This document shows, one piece after another, positions 1 to 6,930 of a stretch of DNA of 7,100 nucleotides. Origin of the DNA: Bacteroidales bacterium (GTDB lineage Bacteria; Bacteroidota; Bacteroidia; Bacteroidales; Dysgonomonadaceae); NCBI GenBank assembly GCA_012728155.1, contig JAAYFR010000136.1:1-7100 (forward strand), given 5' to 3'. The position numbers and the translations under genes were made by a program. The notes under the pieces were generated by a model that saw nothing but the letters and a program-made list of their open reading frames with translations, had not been told where the DNA came from and did no database searches. The stretch's first letter is position 1. Every line of letters starts with the position of its first letter.

Positions 1-830
1 GCGGCATAGAGGGCTGCTCCCGATGAGATACCCACCAACAACCCTTCCGACGCGGCCAGCTTACGGCTGGTACGGATGGCATCGTCATTGCTCACCGGAA
101 TCACCTGGTCGATCACCGAAGCGTTGTATGTGGCGGGAATAAAGCCGGCGCCGATCCCCTGTATCTTGTGGGATCCGGGAGCACCACCGGAGAGGACGGC
201 CGAGTCTGCCGGTTCCACGGCAACCACTTTGATATTGGGGTTCAACTCTTTAAGTCGTTTCCCTGTACCACTTACCGTACCGCCGGTACCCACTCCGCTT
301 ACGAAGATATCCACTTTTCCGTCGGTATCGCGCCATATCTCTTCGCCGGTAGCGTGGTAATGGATGGAGGGATTGGCAAGATTTTCGAATTGTTGCAAGA
401 TAATGGCATCGGCCAGTTCGGTTTGTAGCTGCAACGCTTTTGCAATGGCTCCTTTCATCCCCTCTGTGCCGGGTGTCAACACCAATTCGGCACCGAGTGC
501 TTTCAGCAGATTCCTTCGTTCGAGGCTCATCGTCTCGGGCATGGTGAGGAGCAGCCGATATTTCTTGATGGAGGCCACGAATGCCAGGCCTATGCCTGTG
601 TTGCCACTGGTCGGCTCAATAATAACCGATCCGGCATGCAGCAAGCCTTTCCTCTCGGCATCTTCCACCATAGCCAGCGCAATACGATCTTTCACACTCC
701 CCAGGGGATTAAAACTTTCTAATTTGGCAATAAGGTTGGCGTTGACAGCTTCCGTCTCTTTGAACTGATTGAGTCGCATCAAAGGGGTATTACCCACTAA
801 ATCTGTCAGCCTCTCTGCTATTTTTCCCAT
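1..830 (-). CDS. cysK: Cysteine synthase (O-acetylserine sulfhydrylase), C-terminus cut by the window edge
   Basis: PLP-dependent enzyme that makes L-cysteine from O-acetylserine and sulfide in the cytoplasm; fold-type II, CysK/CysM family. The reading frame gives 276 codons from an ATG at 830 and stays open at the left edge. Family members are usually about 300-320 residues, so roughly 30-40 residues are missing. Visible motifs are the N-terminal VGNTPL (12-17), the catalytic PLP lysine in NPLGSVKDR (K47), the substrate loop PTSGNTG (73-79), the phosphate-binding loop GTGGT (181-185) and GISSGAA near 267-273, which holds the serine that contacts the pyridine nitrogen. All key residues are present. 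A -7 box lies about 25 bp upstream and hemH ends 96 bp upstream, so it is probably its own unit. CysK rather than CysM is preferred on overall similarity, but the two cannot be separated firmly here. Confidence 0.95.
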   Translation of the reverse strand, partial: MGKIAERLTDLVGNTPLMRLNQFKETEAVNANLIAKLESFNPLGSVKDRIALAMVEDAERKGLLHAGSVIIEPTSGNTGIGLAFVASIKKYRLLLTMPETMSLERRNLLKALGAELVLTPGTEGMKGAIAKALQLQTELADAIILQQFENLANPSIHYHATGEEIWRDTDGKVDIFVSGVGTGGTVSGTGKRLKELNPNIKVVAVEPADSAVLSGGAPGSHKIQGIGAGFIPATYNASVIDQVIPVSNDDAIRTSRKLAASEGLLVGISSGAALYA

Positions 831-854
831 AATTTTCGTTATTAATATTTTTGA

Positions 855-862
855 CAAAAGTA
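855..862 (-). promoter_or_regulatory. Bacteroidetes -7 promoter element for cysK
   Basis: On the minus strand the bases read TACTTTTG, an exact match to the Bacteroidetes -7 consensus TAnnTTTG. It sits 24 bp upstream of the cysK ATG, so transcription would start near 848 with a short leader. No TTG is found at the usual 19-21 bp spacing; the nearest is 28 bp away. Inferred from consensus only. Confidence 0.55.
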
Positions 863-926
863 ATCGTTATTCTAATGGGAGAAAATAACACAATTATGGT
901 ATTTTGGGTGATGGCTTTCCCATCGA

Positions 927-1892
927 TCAGCTTCTCTCAATAATTTTCCATATCGCATCTACCCATAGATCGCTGCTGTTGAGTGCCGGAATAAAGGTGA
1001 ACTTCTCCCCCCCGGCATCCATGAACAGTTTGCGTACTTTTATATCCATATCGTACAGGGTCTCCATATTATCGATCGGGAACCCCGGCGCAATGAGCGC
1101 CACCTTCTTCCATCCCAATGAGGGGAGATCGCCGATATCTCTATCGAGAAAAGGGGTCAACCAGTTTTTACCCCTTTGGGAAGAGTAGAAAAGGAAAGAG
1201 TCGTGCAAATCGATCTTCAGCTTTTCACAAAATAGCCGGTTGGTCTCTTTCAGTTGATAGAGATAGTCGTATTCCTTTCCTTTTTTCCATCCGGTTTCTA
1301 TTTGTGACAGCGGAAGGCTGTGATAGGAGAATATCAGCTTATCGATATCTTCCAGATAGGGTTTCGCAGGGGTGGTGAGTGCATGGATAAAAGCGGGATG
1401 ATCGTAATAAGATTGTACAAACTTGAGTCTGAAAGAGTGGGGATGTTTGTAGAAGATATTCCCAATCATCTCTTTCGATGTCTGCGTGGTAGATTGTGCA
1501 TAATGGGGATATAGGGGGAAGAGGATCACCTCATGCAGCAGTGGGCATCTCCTTTCCAATTCCCGGAAAGCAGAAGCTACATCCGGTTTTCCGTATCGCC
1601 TGGCGATTTCGACAGGAACTCCTTTCTGCTCTTCCAGCTTTTGTGCCAATTCCCGCATGTGATAAAGCAATGGCGATGCCGATATCTCTTCGTTATGCCA
1701 GATCAGTCTGTATTTCCGTGAGACCCGCGATTTGCTGATAGGTGCAATTATATATTTTGCGAGGAGCTTCGAATACCATTCCGGTTTTCCGGTCAAAAAT
1801 GGATCCGAAAGCATGTCGGCGATAAATTTTTTTACATCACTTGGATCTGAACTTGCGTGAGTTCCCACATTTATTAATAGTATTCCTCTCAT
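927..1892 (-). CDS. hemH: Ferrochelatase (heme synthase)
   Basis: Inserts Fe2+ into a porphyrin, the last iron-dependent step of heme synthesis; normally cytoplasmic or loosely membrane-bound. The 321-residue product matches the usual bacterial length of about 310-340. Family landmarks in order: LLINVGT at 5-11, SASPLL at 71-76, RRYGKP at 98-103, FPLYPHYAQSTTQT at 125-138, FSYHSLP at 188-194 with the catalytic histidine H191, SSQRGKNWLTP at 237-247, and APGFPIDNMETLYD at 268-281 with the conserved glutamate E277. Position 9 is Val, where Gram-positive coproporphyrin ferrochelatases carry Tyr (B. subtilis Tyr13). That favours protoporphyrin IX as substrate, but this is inference. No cysteine cluster for an Fe-S centre is seen. 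The ATG at 1892 gives the expected N-terminus; no strong ribosome binding site precedes it. It lies 76 bp after manA and may be cotranscribed. No other heme gene is in the window. Confidence 0.95.
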   Translation of the reverse strand: MRGILLINVGTHASSDPSDVKKFIADMLSDPFLTGKPEWYSKLLAKYIIAPISKSRVSRKYRLIWHNEEISASPLLYHMRELAQKLEEQKGVPVEIARRYGKPDVASAFRELERRCPLLHEVILFPLYPHYAQSTTQTSKEMIGNIFYKHPHSFRLKFVQSYYDHPAFIHALTTPAKPYLEDIDKLIFSYHSLPLSQIETGWKKGKEYDYLYQLKETNRLFCEKLKIDLHDSFLFYSSQRGKNWLTPFLDRDIGDLPSLGWKKVALIAPGFPIDNMETLYDMDIKVRKLFMDAGGEKFTFIPALNSSDLWVDAIWKIIERS

Positions 1893-1920
1893 TCTTCGCT
1901 TTTATCTGTTTCACTTCCCG

Positions 1921-1957
1921 TCACGATTTTCCGATCAATCGGGAAAAGCTATCGTGA
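1921..1957 (-). promoter_or_regulatory. Imperfect hairpin in the manA-hemH gap
   Basis: A 7-bp outer stem (1921-1927 with 1951-1957) encloses an 8-bp inner stem (1928-1935 with 1938-1946, one bulged G) closed by a very short loop. About 4 unpaired bases lie on one side between the two stems. In the transcribed direction no U-run follows, so a classical intrinsic terminator is unlikely. It could be an RNA processing or stability element between manA and hemH, a weak attenuator, or a protein-binding palindrome. The structure is seen directly; the role is not known. Confidence 0.4.
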
Positions 1958-1968
1958 TCATTGAACCA

Positions 1969-3015
1969 TCACTCCCTGTTTTCTGACCGGTCGGCATCAA
2001 TATAGGTCTCCAACAATTTGGCAGACCTATTGGGAACAATTGTCACCGATTTCATCGCTGCCGGAATAAGCATCGTTTCCCCTTGACGGAGCGTTTCACT
2101 GTTTCCCTTATCATCTGTCACCGAGCAGTGGCCGGCGATGCAGATGTAGATCACGAACGAATCGAGTGCCGTATACTCCCGCTTCATGGGTTTCTCCATC
2201 TCCAGCAGATGGGTAGTGAAATAGGGGGAAGCGACCAGCTCTACGGGGTGGTTTATCTTCTTCTCATACTCCCTTTTATAGGTATCGTACACTGTGAAGT
2301 CGATGGCCTCTTTGGCCAGCTCCGTATGGAGCGCACGGCTTTTTCCGGAACTGTCTTTCCGGTTGTAATCGTAGATACGGTAAGTGATGTCGGAGGTCTG
2401 TTGTATCTCGGCGATAAAACAGCCGGCGCCAATGGCATGTACCCGTCCGGCAGGGAGATAGAAGAGGTCGCCGGCTTGTACATCATATCTCATCAGCTTG
2501 TCGGTGAAACTGTTGTTTTTTACGCTCTCCGGATACTCCTCGGGGGTGATGCTCTCTTTAAATCCTGAATAGAGGAATGCACCCTCAGCTGCTTTCACGA
2601 CGTACCACATCTCTGTTTTTCCGAATGAGTTGTGTCGTTTTTTCGCCAGCAGATCATCGGGATGCACCTGGATGGAGAGGTCGTCATGGGCATCTATAAA
2701 TTTGATAAGCAGAGGAAAAGTATTGCCGAATTTCCGGTAGAGTGATTTTCCAATCAGTGCCTCTCCGTAGCGGTCAAGCAGTTCATCCAGCGATATGCCG
2801 GCTAAATGGCCGTTGGCGATGCGGGAGATATTCCCCTGTACACCTGAAATTTCCCAGCTCTCGCCGATACCCTCCTGAGCCGGTTCGATCCCTTTGAATG
2901 GACAGATATCGGAGCCGCCCCAGATGACCGGTTTGAGAATCGGCTCGAATTTTAGCGGATAGAGCAGGCCGTTGCGGGCAGTTGTTTTTTTTGTTGTATC
3001 GTTATTGTCAGACAT
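1969..3015 (-). CDS. manA: Mannose-6-phosphate isomerase, short class I type
   Basis: Zinc enzyme of the cupin fold that interconverts mannose 6-phosphate and fructose 6-phosphate. It links mannose use and GDP-mannose supply to glycolysis. The product has 348 residues, the short form common in Firmicutes and Bacteroidetes. Expected zinc ligands are visible: Q116 and H118 in IQVHPDD, E135 in KTEMWYV, and H193 in LPAGRVHAI. The likely catalytic arginine is R213 in SDITYRIYDYNR. The N-terminal KPVIWGG and GESWEIS (50-57) are also typical. The C-terminal 90 residues form the second, non-catalytic cupin-like part. The ATG at 3015 leaves a polar N-terminal tail of about 15 residues. The gene starts 37 bp after glgB on the same strand, with no -7 box in the gap, so it is probably cotranscribed with glgB. 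Confidence 0.94.
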   Translation of the reverse strand: MSDNNDTTKKTTARNGLLYPLKFEPILKPVIWGGSDICPFKGIEPAQEGIGESWEISGVQGNISRIANGHLAGISLDELLDRYGEALIGKSLYRKFGNTFPLLIKFIDAHDDLSIQVHPDDLLAKKRHNSFGKTEMWYVVKAAEGAFLYSGFKESITPEEYPESVKNNSFTDKLMRYDVQAGDLFYLPAGRVHAIGAGCFIAEIQQTSDITYRIYDYNRKDSSGKSRALHTELAKEAIDFTVYDTYKREYEKKINHPVELVASPYFTTHLLEMEKPMKREYTALDSFVIYICIAGHCSVTDDKGNSETLRQGETMLIPAAMKSVTIVPNRSAKLLETYIDADRSENRE

Positions 3016-3052
3016 GTTAAATTGTTCAATCAGTATATCATCACTATCGGAA

Positions 3053-5062
3053 TCAGGATATCCGTCTCATCACTATTGCCGTCCGGGCAGGCAGATAAAG
3101 ACGCAGCCATCCTTTATTCTCGTTTGCATAGAGTGGGTCGTACTGTGTGAAATGATGGATGGTATCGTCGATCAGTCCGAAACCGCCGAACTGACGGCTG
3201 TCGCTGTCGAGCAGGATTTCATACTCGCCTGCCGGCACCGGAATGGCGTAGTCGCTATAAGATTTCTGCGGATTGAAATTATAGACAAAGAGGAGCTCTT
3301 TCCGCATATAGGCCAAGGTGTTGTCCTCATCTTTATCCCACATCTTCACCAACGGCAGTGTCTGGAAATTGGGGAGGGACTTGATGAGTTCGATCATTGC
3401 CTTGTCGAAATCGCCCAGGTAATGATATTTGAGGTTATGGTCATCTGCCAGATTCCATTGTCGGCGTGCATATTTGTATGACCATTGATTGCCTTCCCGC
3501 GGAAAATCGATCCATTCGGGGTGACCGAACTCATTCCCCATGAAGTTGAGATAGCCACCATTGATGGTTGTTGCCGTAACCAGTCGGATCATCTTATGCA
3601 GGGCGATACCGCGGTCCACACTGTAGGAGCTGCTCATCAATTTCGACATGAACCAGTACATATCGGCATCAATCAGCCTGAATATAATGGTTTTGTCGCC
3701 TACCAGTGCCTGATCGTGGCTCTCCACATAAGAGATGGTCTTCTCATCGGCACGCCGGTTGGTCGTTTCCCACCAGATAGCAGAGGGGTACCACTCTTCA
3801 TCCCTTTTCTCCTTGATGGTCTTGATCCAGAAGTCGGGAATATTCATTGCCATGCGGTAATCGAATCCATACCCTCCCAGCTCTATATCCAGTGCCAGGC
3901 CAGGCATGCCGCTTACCTCTTCCGCGATAGTGATGGCGTGGGGATTTATCTCATGAATCAGTTGGTTGGCAAGTGTAAGATAGCAGATAGCCTGAGGATC
4001 CTGGCGCTCGTTATAGTAATCGTTGTATGAGCTGAAATGCTCCTCCAGTCCATGGCTGTAGTACAACATCGATGTAACTCCATCGAACCGGAAGCCGTCG
4101 AACCGGAACTCTTCCAGCCAGTACTTGCAGTTGGAGAGCAAGAAGTGCAGCACTTCATCTTTACCATAATCAAAACAGAGAGAATCCCATGCTTGATGGA
4201 TTCGCCTGTGCGGATCGCGAGGAAAATAGAGGTCGTAACTGCCGTCTATCCGTCCGATCCCTTCAACTTCATTTTTTACAGCGTGCGAATGTACGATGTC
4301 CATGATGACAGCAATACCCATTCCATGGGCTGCATCAATCAGCTGGCGCAATTCGTCGGGTGTGCCATTGCGGGAGGAGGGAGCGAAAAAGCTGGATACA
4401 TGGTAACCGAACGAACCATAATAGGGATGTTCCTGGATAGCCATGATCTGGATGGCGTTGTAGCCATTCTCTTTTACCCGTGGCAGGATATTTTTCCTGA
4501 ATTCGTTGTAGCTTCCCACCTTCTCCTCTGCCGTGGACATACCTATGTGGGTTTCATATATCAGCAGGGGCGAACAGTCCGGTTTAAAATCGGTATGCTG
4601 AAAGTGATATCGCTCTTCTGGTTCCCAGACCTGCGCACTGAAGATCAGGGTTTGATGATCTTGCACCACACGTCGGCACCATGCGGGGATCCGTTCGCCC
4701 GACCCCCCTTCCCAGCTGACGTGAAGCTTGTAGAGGTCTCCGTGGTGAATCCGGCCGGGTGCAATTTTCACTTCCCATACCCCATTGGCGGTTCGTTTTA
4801 AACGGAATGCTTCCTGCCGCTGCCAATTGTTGAAGCTCCCCACAAGAAAGATCTCGGTAGCATTGGGAGCCCATTCGCGGAATACCCATCCATCTTCTGC
4901 TTTCTGTAACCCGAAATAGAGGTAACCGCTCGCAAAATCAGACAAGGTGATACCTCCTGACTGTGTGAGATCGGATAGCCGCTTCAAATAAAAATGATGG
5001 CGCTTTTCAATTACACTGGCATAGGGATTGAGCCATGGATCGTTTTTGATGATGTCAAGCAT
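3053..5062 (-). CDS. glgB: 1,4-alpha-glucan (glycogen) branching enzyme, eukaryote-like GH13_8 type
   Basis: Cuts alpha-1,4-glucan chains and rejoins them by alpha-1,6 links, making branched glycogen in the cytoplasm. With the start chosen here it has 669 residues. An N-terminal CBM48-like beta domain spans about 45-142 (FREWAPNATEIFLVGSFNNW at 62-81). A GH13 barrel follows from about 169 (YETHIG), then an all-beta C-terminal domain from about 577. Catalytic motifs: DIVHSH (255-260), GFRFDG with nucleophile D327, AEEVSG with acid/base E381, and ESHDQ with D450. MIRL..NFMGNEFGHPEW (491-517) and ESHDQALVGDKT resemble animal GBE1 more than E. coli GlgB. The frame extends to a TTG at 5101, but that TTG lies inside the -7 box, so it cannot be the start for that transcript. 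ATG codons at 5077 and 5062 are both possible. I prefer 5062 because it has an A-rich upstream run and leads directly into LDIIKNDPWL. Confidence 0.95.
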   Translation of the reverse strand: MLDIIKNDPWLNPYASVIEKRHHFYLKRLSDLTQSGGITLSDFASGYLYFGLQKAEDGWVFREWAPNATEIFLVGSFNNWQRQEAFRLKRTANGVWEVKIAPGRIHHGDLYKLHVSWEGGSGERIPAWCRRVVQDHQTLIFSAQVWEPEERYHFQHTDFKPDCSPLLIYETHIGMSTAEEKVGSYNEFRKNILPRVKENGYNAIQIMAIQEHPYYGSFGYHVSSFFAPSSRNGTPDELRQLIDAAHGMGIAVIMDIVHSHAVKNEVEGIGRIDGSYDLYFPRDPHRRIHQAWDSLCFDYGKDEVLHFLLSNCKYWLEEFRFDGFRFDGVTSMLYYSHGLEEHFSSYNDYYNERQDPQAICYLTLANQLIHEINPHAITIAEEVSGMPGLALDIELGGYGFDYRMAMNIPDFWIKTIKEKRDEEWYPSAIWWETTNRRADEKTISYVESHDQALVGDKTIIFRLIDADMYWFMSKLMSSSYSVDRGIALHKMIRLVTATTINGGYLNFMGNEFGHPEWIDFPREGNQWSYKYARRQWNLADDHNLKYHYLGDFDKAMIELIKSLPNFQTLPLVKMWDKDEDNTLAYMRKELLFVYNFNPQKSYSDYAIPVPAGEYEILLDSDSRQFGGFGLIDDTIHHFTQYDPLYANENKGWLRLYLPARTAIVMRRIS

Positions 5063-5098
5063 TGTTTTTTTTATCATTTGGTGATGATTCCAATATGA

Positions 5099-5106
5099 CA
5101 AAGATA
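5099..5106 (-). promoter_or_regulatory. -7 promoter element for glgB (and probably manA-hemH)
   Basis: The minus strand reads TATCTTTG, an exact TAnnTTTG match. Transcription would begin near 5092, giving a leader of about 15 or 30 nt to the ATGs at 5077 or 5062. No TTG is found 19-21 bp upstream, so the -33 element is weak or absent. Confidence 0.6.
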
Positions 5107-5177
5107 AGAAATTGTAAATATCTCCCTCTATTTTGAGAGTAAAAAAGCATAATCAAAAAAAAATTGAGAAAAATGCA

Positions 5178-5185
5178 TATCTTTG
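5178..5185 (+). promoter_or_regulatory. -7 promoter element for the PDZ/DUF4136 gene
   Basis: The plus strand reads TATCTTTG, an exact TAnnTTTG match 31 bp before the ATG at 5217. A run of nine A residues (5155-5163) lies where the -33 region would be; the nearest TTG (5164-5166) is too close at 11 bp. The box diverges from the glgB -7 element, the two lying about 72 bp apart. Confidence 0.6.
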
Positions 5186-5216
5186 TATCTTAACTTTAAC
5201 AAACAGTGATTTCATC

Positions 5217-6659
5217 ATGAGACGAGTTATTTCGGTTATTTTTCTGATCGTTTTTATTCTTGTGGGAGGGTTATTCGCTCAAAATGTAGATAATAATAGC
5301 TGTAGCCTTGGCTTTACCTTTGAGATAAGCAACGATAAGAGTTGGGGGTTTAGTGAACCGGTGATCGTGCATATCATTCCCGGCTCTCCGGCCGAGAAAG
5401 CAGGATTGAAACTGAATGACATCATCCTCTCTGTGAATGAGAATGGCACTTATCTGAAATCATCTCAGACCATCATGTCGTGGTTCAATCAAGATCCCCA
5501 CACAATGCATCTGGCTATTCGCAATTTCAAACATGCTTTTAAAGAGATTACTGTCGAAAAAGATTGTCGCCGTGCCAATGCCATCAACGAATCACAGTTG
5601 GCTCCGGTTTTTTCGTTTTACAGTCTTGAGGATGTGCAGGATAGGCGTTTTATAATACCGGTAAAGACGACTGTCAATGAAAATGCGCTCTTCCACAACT
5701 ATCGCACCTTTGCTTTTTCACCTTTCGATGAGAGTACGCGGCAACTGGATGAAAGGATCAATGCTATTTTTATTCGCGCTTTGGCCGAAATTGGATTGAA
5801 ATATGATCCCGACGATCCCGATTTTATTATCCAGACCTATTATAGTTATGAGAGTAATCCGTTGTATAAGGCCGATTCTCCCACCTTCGGCAGTTATCAG
5901 CCTGTGTGGCGATTCGATACAAGAAACAACAGGATGGTGAAAGTGCCTTTGTATGATCCTTCTGAAGCAGTGCGCGTGGATGATATTGCCTACAATCTTG
6001 AATTTGGCTATCGATTTTATGATAGAAAATTTATTGAGACGGGGAATATGATGTTGATTTGGGAGGGTGAAGTGAAGGAGCGATTGAGCAGCCATTACGA
6101 CCTGATTGATTATCTGGAGATGAACCTTCCCCTCCTGCTGAAGAAATTTCCGAATTCGGGAAACAGAGCATTCGGCACATATCATGTGAATTATCTGAAG
6201 TATAACTATACCGGTATCGGATATGATATGAATGATTTGAAAACTATTGTGTCGGTGGATCCCGTATCGCCAGCCGCAAAGGCGGGAATTTTAGCGGGGG
6301 ACCTGGTGATCAATATTCAGGGACAGAGTTTCGACCATACTGCTGAGTCGCTTACAGAGGGATACCGCCGTTTTATTGCGGAGACCATGAACTTTAGAGA
6401 TAAAAGCAGCCGCTATACCGATTCCAATGGTTTTAAAGAGTGTATGTTTTGGGATGTGGCGCAATATAATGCGGTATCTACTGCTATCGCCAATAATCGG
6501 CGGTATAAATCGGCTTTTTCTTACCTCTTCAATTTCAATCAATACATAGATTGGAGCACCCCTTTCGCTATCAATATAGTGGTATCGCGTGGTGGCAAAG
6601 AGATGAATTTTGCAGTGACGCCCCAAATTACCACGAGTGCGCATATTTTGGCCTATTGA
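5217..6659 (+). CDS. Exported PDZ-DUF4136-like-PDZ protein of unknown function
   Basis: 480 residues with a signal peptide (MRR, then a hydrophobic run 4-20, likely cleavage after LFA at 19-21). No cysteine follows the signal as in a lipoprotein, so a periplasmic or loosely attached envelope protein is likely. PDZ1 spans about 30-116 (SLGF; IIPGSPAEKAGLKLNDIILSVN at 53-74). The middle part, about 145-310, resembles DUF4136: YRTFAFSPFDES, LDERINAIFIRALAEIGLKYDPDDPDFIIQTYYSY, and later MLIWEGEV. PDZ2 begins near 331 (TGIGY; VDPVSPAAKAGILAGDLVINIQGQ at 347-370). Its last strands appear only at 448-470, leaving about 64 inserted residues. C29 and C117 bracket PDZ1 and could pair. No protease catalytic motif is seen, so it is not an HtrA or CtpA protease; a scaffold or binding role is inference. 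The frame is open back to a TTG at 5133, but the -7 box and signal peptide support 5217. Confidence 0.85.
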   Translation: MRRVISVIFLIVFILVGGLFAQNVDNNSCSLGFTFEISNDKSWGFSEPVIVHIIPGSPAEKAGLKLNDIILSVNENGTYLKSSQTIMSWFNQDPHTMHLAIRNFKHAFKEITVEKDCRRANAINESQLAPVFSFYSLEDVQDRRFIIPVKTTVNENALFHNYRTFAFSPFDESTRQLDERINAIFIRALAEIGLKYDPDDPDFIIQTYYSYESNPLYKADSPTFGSYQPVWRFDTRNNRMVKVPLYDPSEAVRVDDIAYNLEFGYRFYDRKFIETGNMMLIWEGEVKERLSSHYDLIDYLEMNLPLLLKKFPNSGNRAFGTYHVNYLKYNYTGIGYDMNDLKTIVSVDPVSPAAKAGILAGDLVINIQGQSFDHTAESLTEGYRRFIAETMNFRDKSSRYTDSNGFKECMFWDVAQYNAVSTAIANNRRYKSAFSYLFNFNQYIDWSTPFAINIVVSRGGKEMNFAVTPQITTSAHILAY

Positions 6660-6661
6660 TG

Positions 6662-6699
6662 AGCCGGAGAGCATTTGAGATGAAAAATCCCCTTCGGCT
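6662..6699 (+). terminator. Possible weak terminator hairpin after the PDZ gene
   Basis: Bases 6662-6669 (AGCCGGAG) can pair with 6692-6699 (CTTCGGCT) as an 8-bp stem with one G-U pair, starting 3 bp after the stop codon. The 22-nt loop is long and no clear T-run follows, so it is a weak candidate. Confidence 0.25.
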
Positions 6700-6818
6700 A
6701 TTCCTGTTCCACTGCGGATGGTTTAATTGTAATCTATTCTGTTTTAACCGATTGATTTTTGCTTCCCTCCCTAAAGTGGAAAAGGATGAAAAATTGTTCA
6801 AAATAAATGGAAAAATAT

Positions 6819-6850
6819 TTGGAAGTTACTCAATTGAATGATTATCTTTG
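6819..6850 (+). promoter_or_regulatory. Strong Bacteroidetes promoter P1
   Basis: TTG at 6819-6821 (within TTTGG) is followed after 21 bp by TATCTTTG at 6843-6850. Both elements and the spacing match the Bacteroidetes consensus TTG-N19-21-TAnnTTTG. Transcription would start near 6855. The downstream bases form a small hairpin (CCCTTT 6854-6859 with AAAGGG 6867-6872) at the very 5' end of the RNA. It probably feeds into P2 as a tandem promoter, but could also drive a short separate transcript. Confidence 0.65.
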
Positions 6851-6879
6851 TAGCCCTTTCGCTTAAAAAGGGGGTCATT

Positions 6880-6930
6880 ATGGAGATAATGAAACAGGCA
6901 GATCGAAATAAAGTGAATCTATTCAATTGA
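6880..6930 (+). CDS. Possible 16-codon leader ORF
   Basis: ATG at 6880 opens MEIMKQADRNKVNLFN and ends in TGA at 6928-6930. An AAGGGGG run (6868-6874) lies 5 nt upstream, like a Shine-Dalgarno sequence, which is unusual in this window. The run is partly in the small hairpin at 6854-6872, which could mask it. It is the first ATG after P1. An ORF this short is easily due to chance, no residue bias suggests an attenuation peptide, and its stop overlaps the palindrome at 6922-6931. Confidence 0.15.
   Translation: MEIMKQADRNKVNLFN

Noticed and set aside
364..768. Plus-strand frame of 134 codons opposite cysK
   Set aside because: The minus strand here encodes an intact cysK with all active-site motifs; the plus frame shows no family features.
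851..856. TTGACA hexamer on the plus strand
   Set aside because: It looks like a sigma70 -35 box, but this is not the Bacteroidetes consensus, no matching -10 gene follows in that direction, and it overlaps the cysK -7 box on the other strand.
910..924. Small hairpin (GATGG/CCATC) just after the hemH stop as a terminator
   Set aside because: Only 5 bp of stem and no U-run on the minus strand; too weak to call.
2083..2568. Plus-strand frame of 161 codons opposite manA
   Set aside because: Antisense shadow of manA covering its zinc-binding region; no independent evidence for translation.
4037..4801. Long plus-strand frame of 254 codons opposite glgB
   Set aside because: Lies wholly antisense to the conserved catalytic region of glgB, has no recognisable motif, and is explained by codon bias of the real gene.
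5126..5139. CTCT/AGAG mini inverted repeat between glgB and the PDZ gene
   Set aside because: Four base pairs only; expected by chance.
6551..6841. 96-codon plus-strand frame running past the PDZ gene stop
   Set aside because: Its first third overlaps the PDZ gene in another frame, the remainder is Phe/Leu/Lys-rich low-quality sequence typical of AT-rich noncoding DNA, and it has no promoter or start context.
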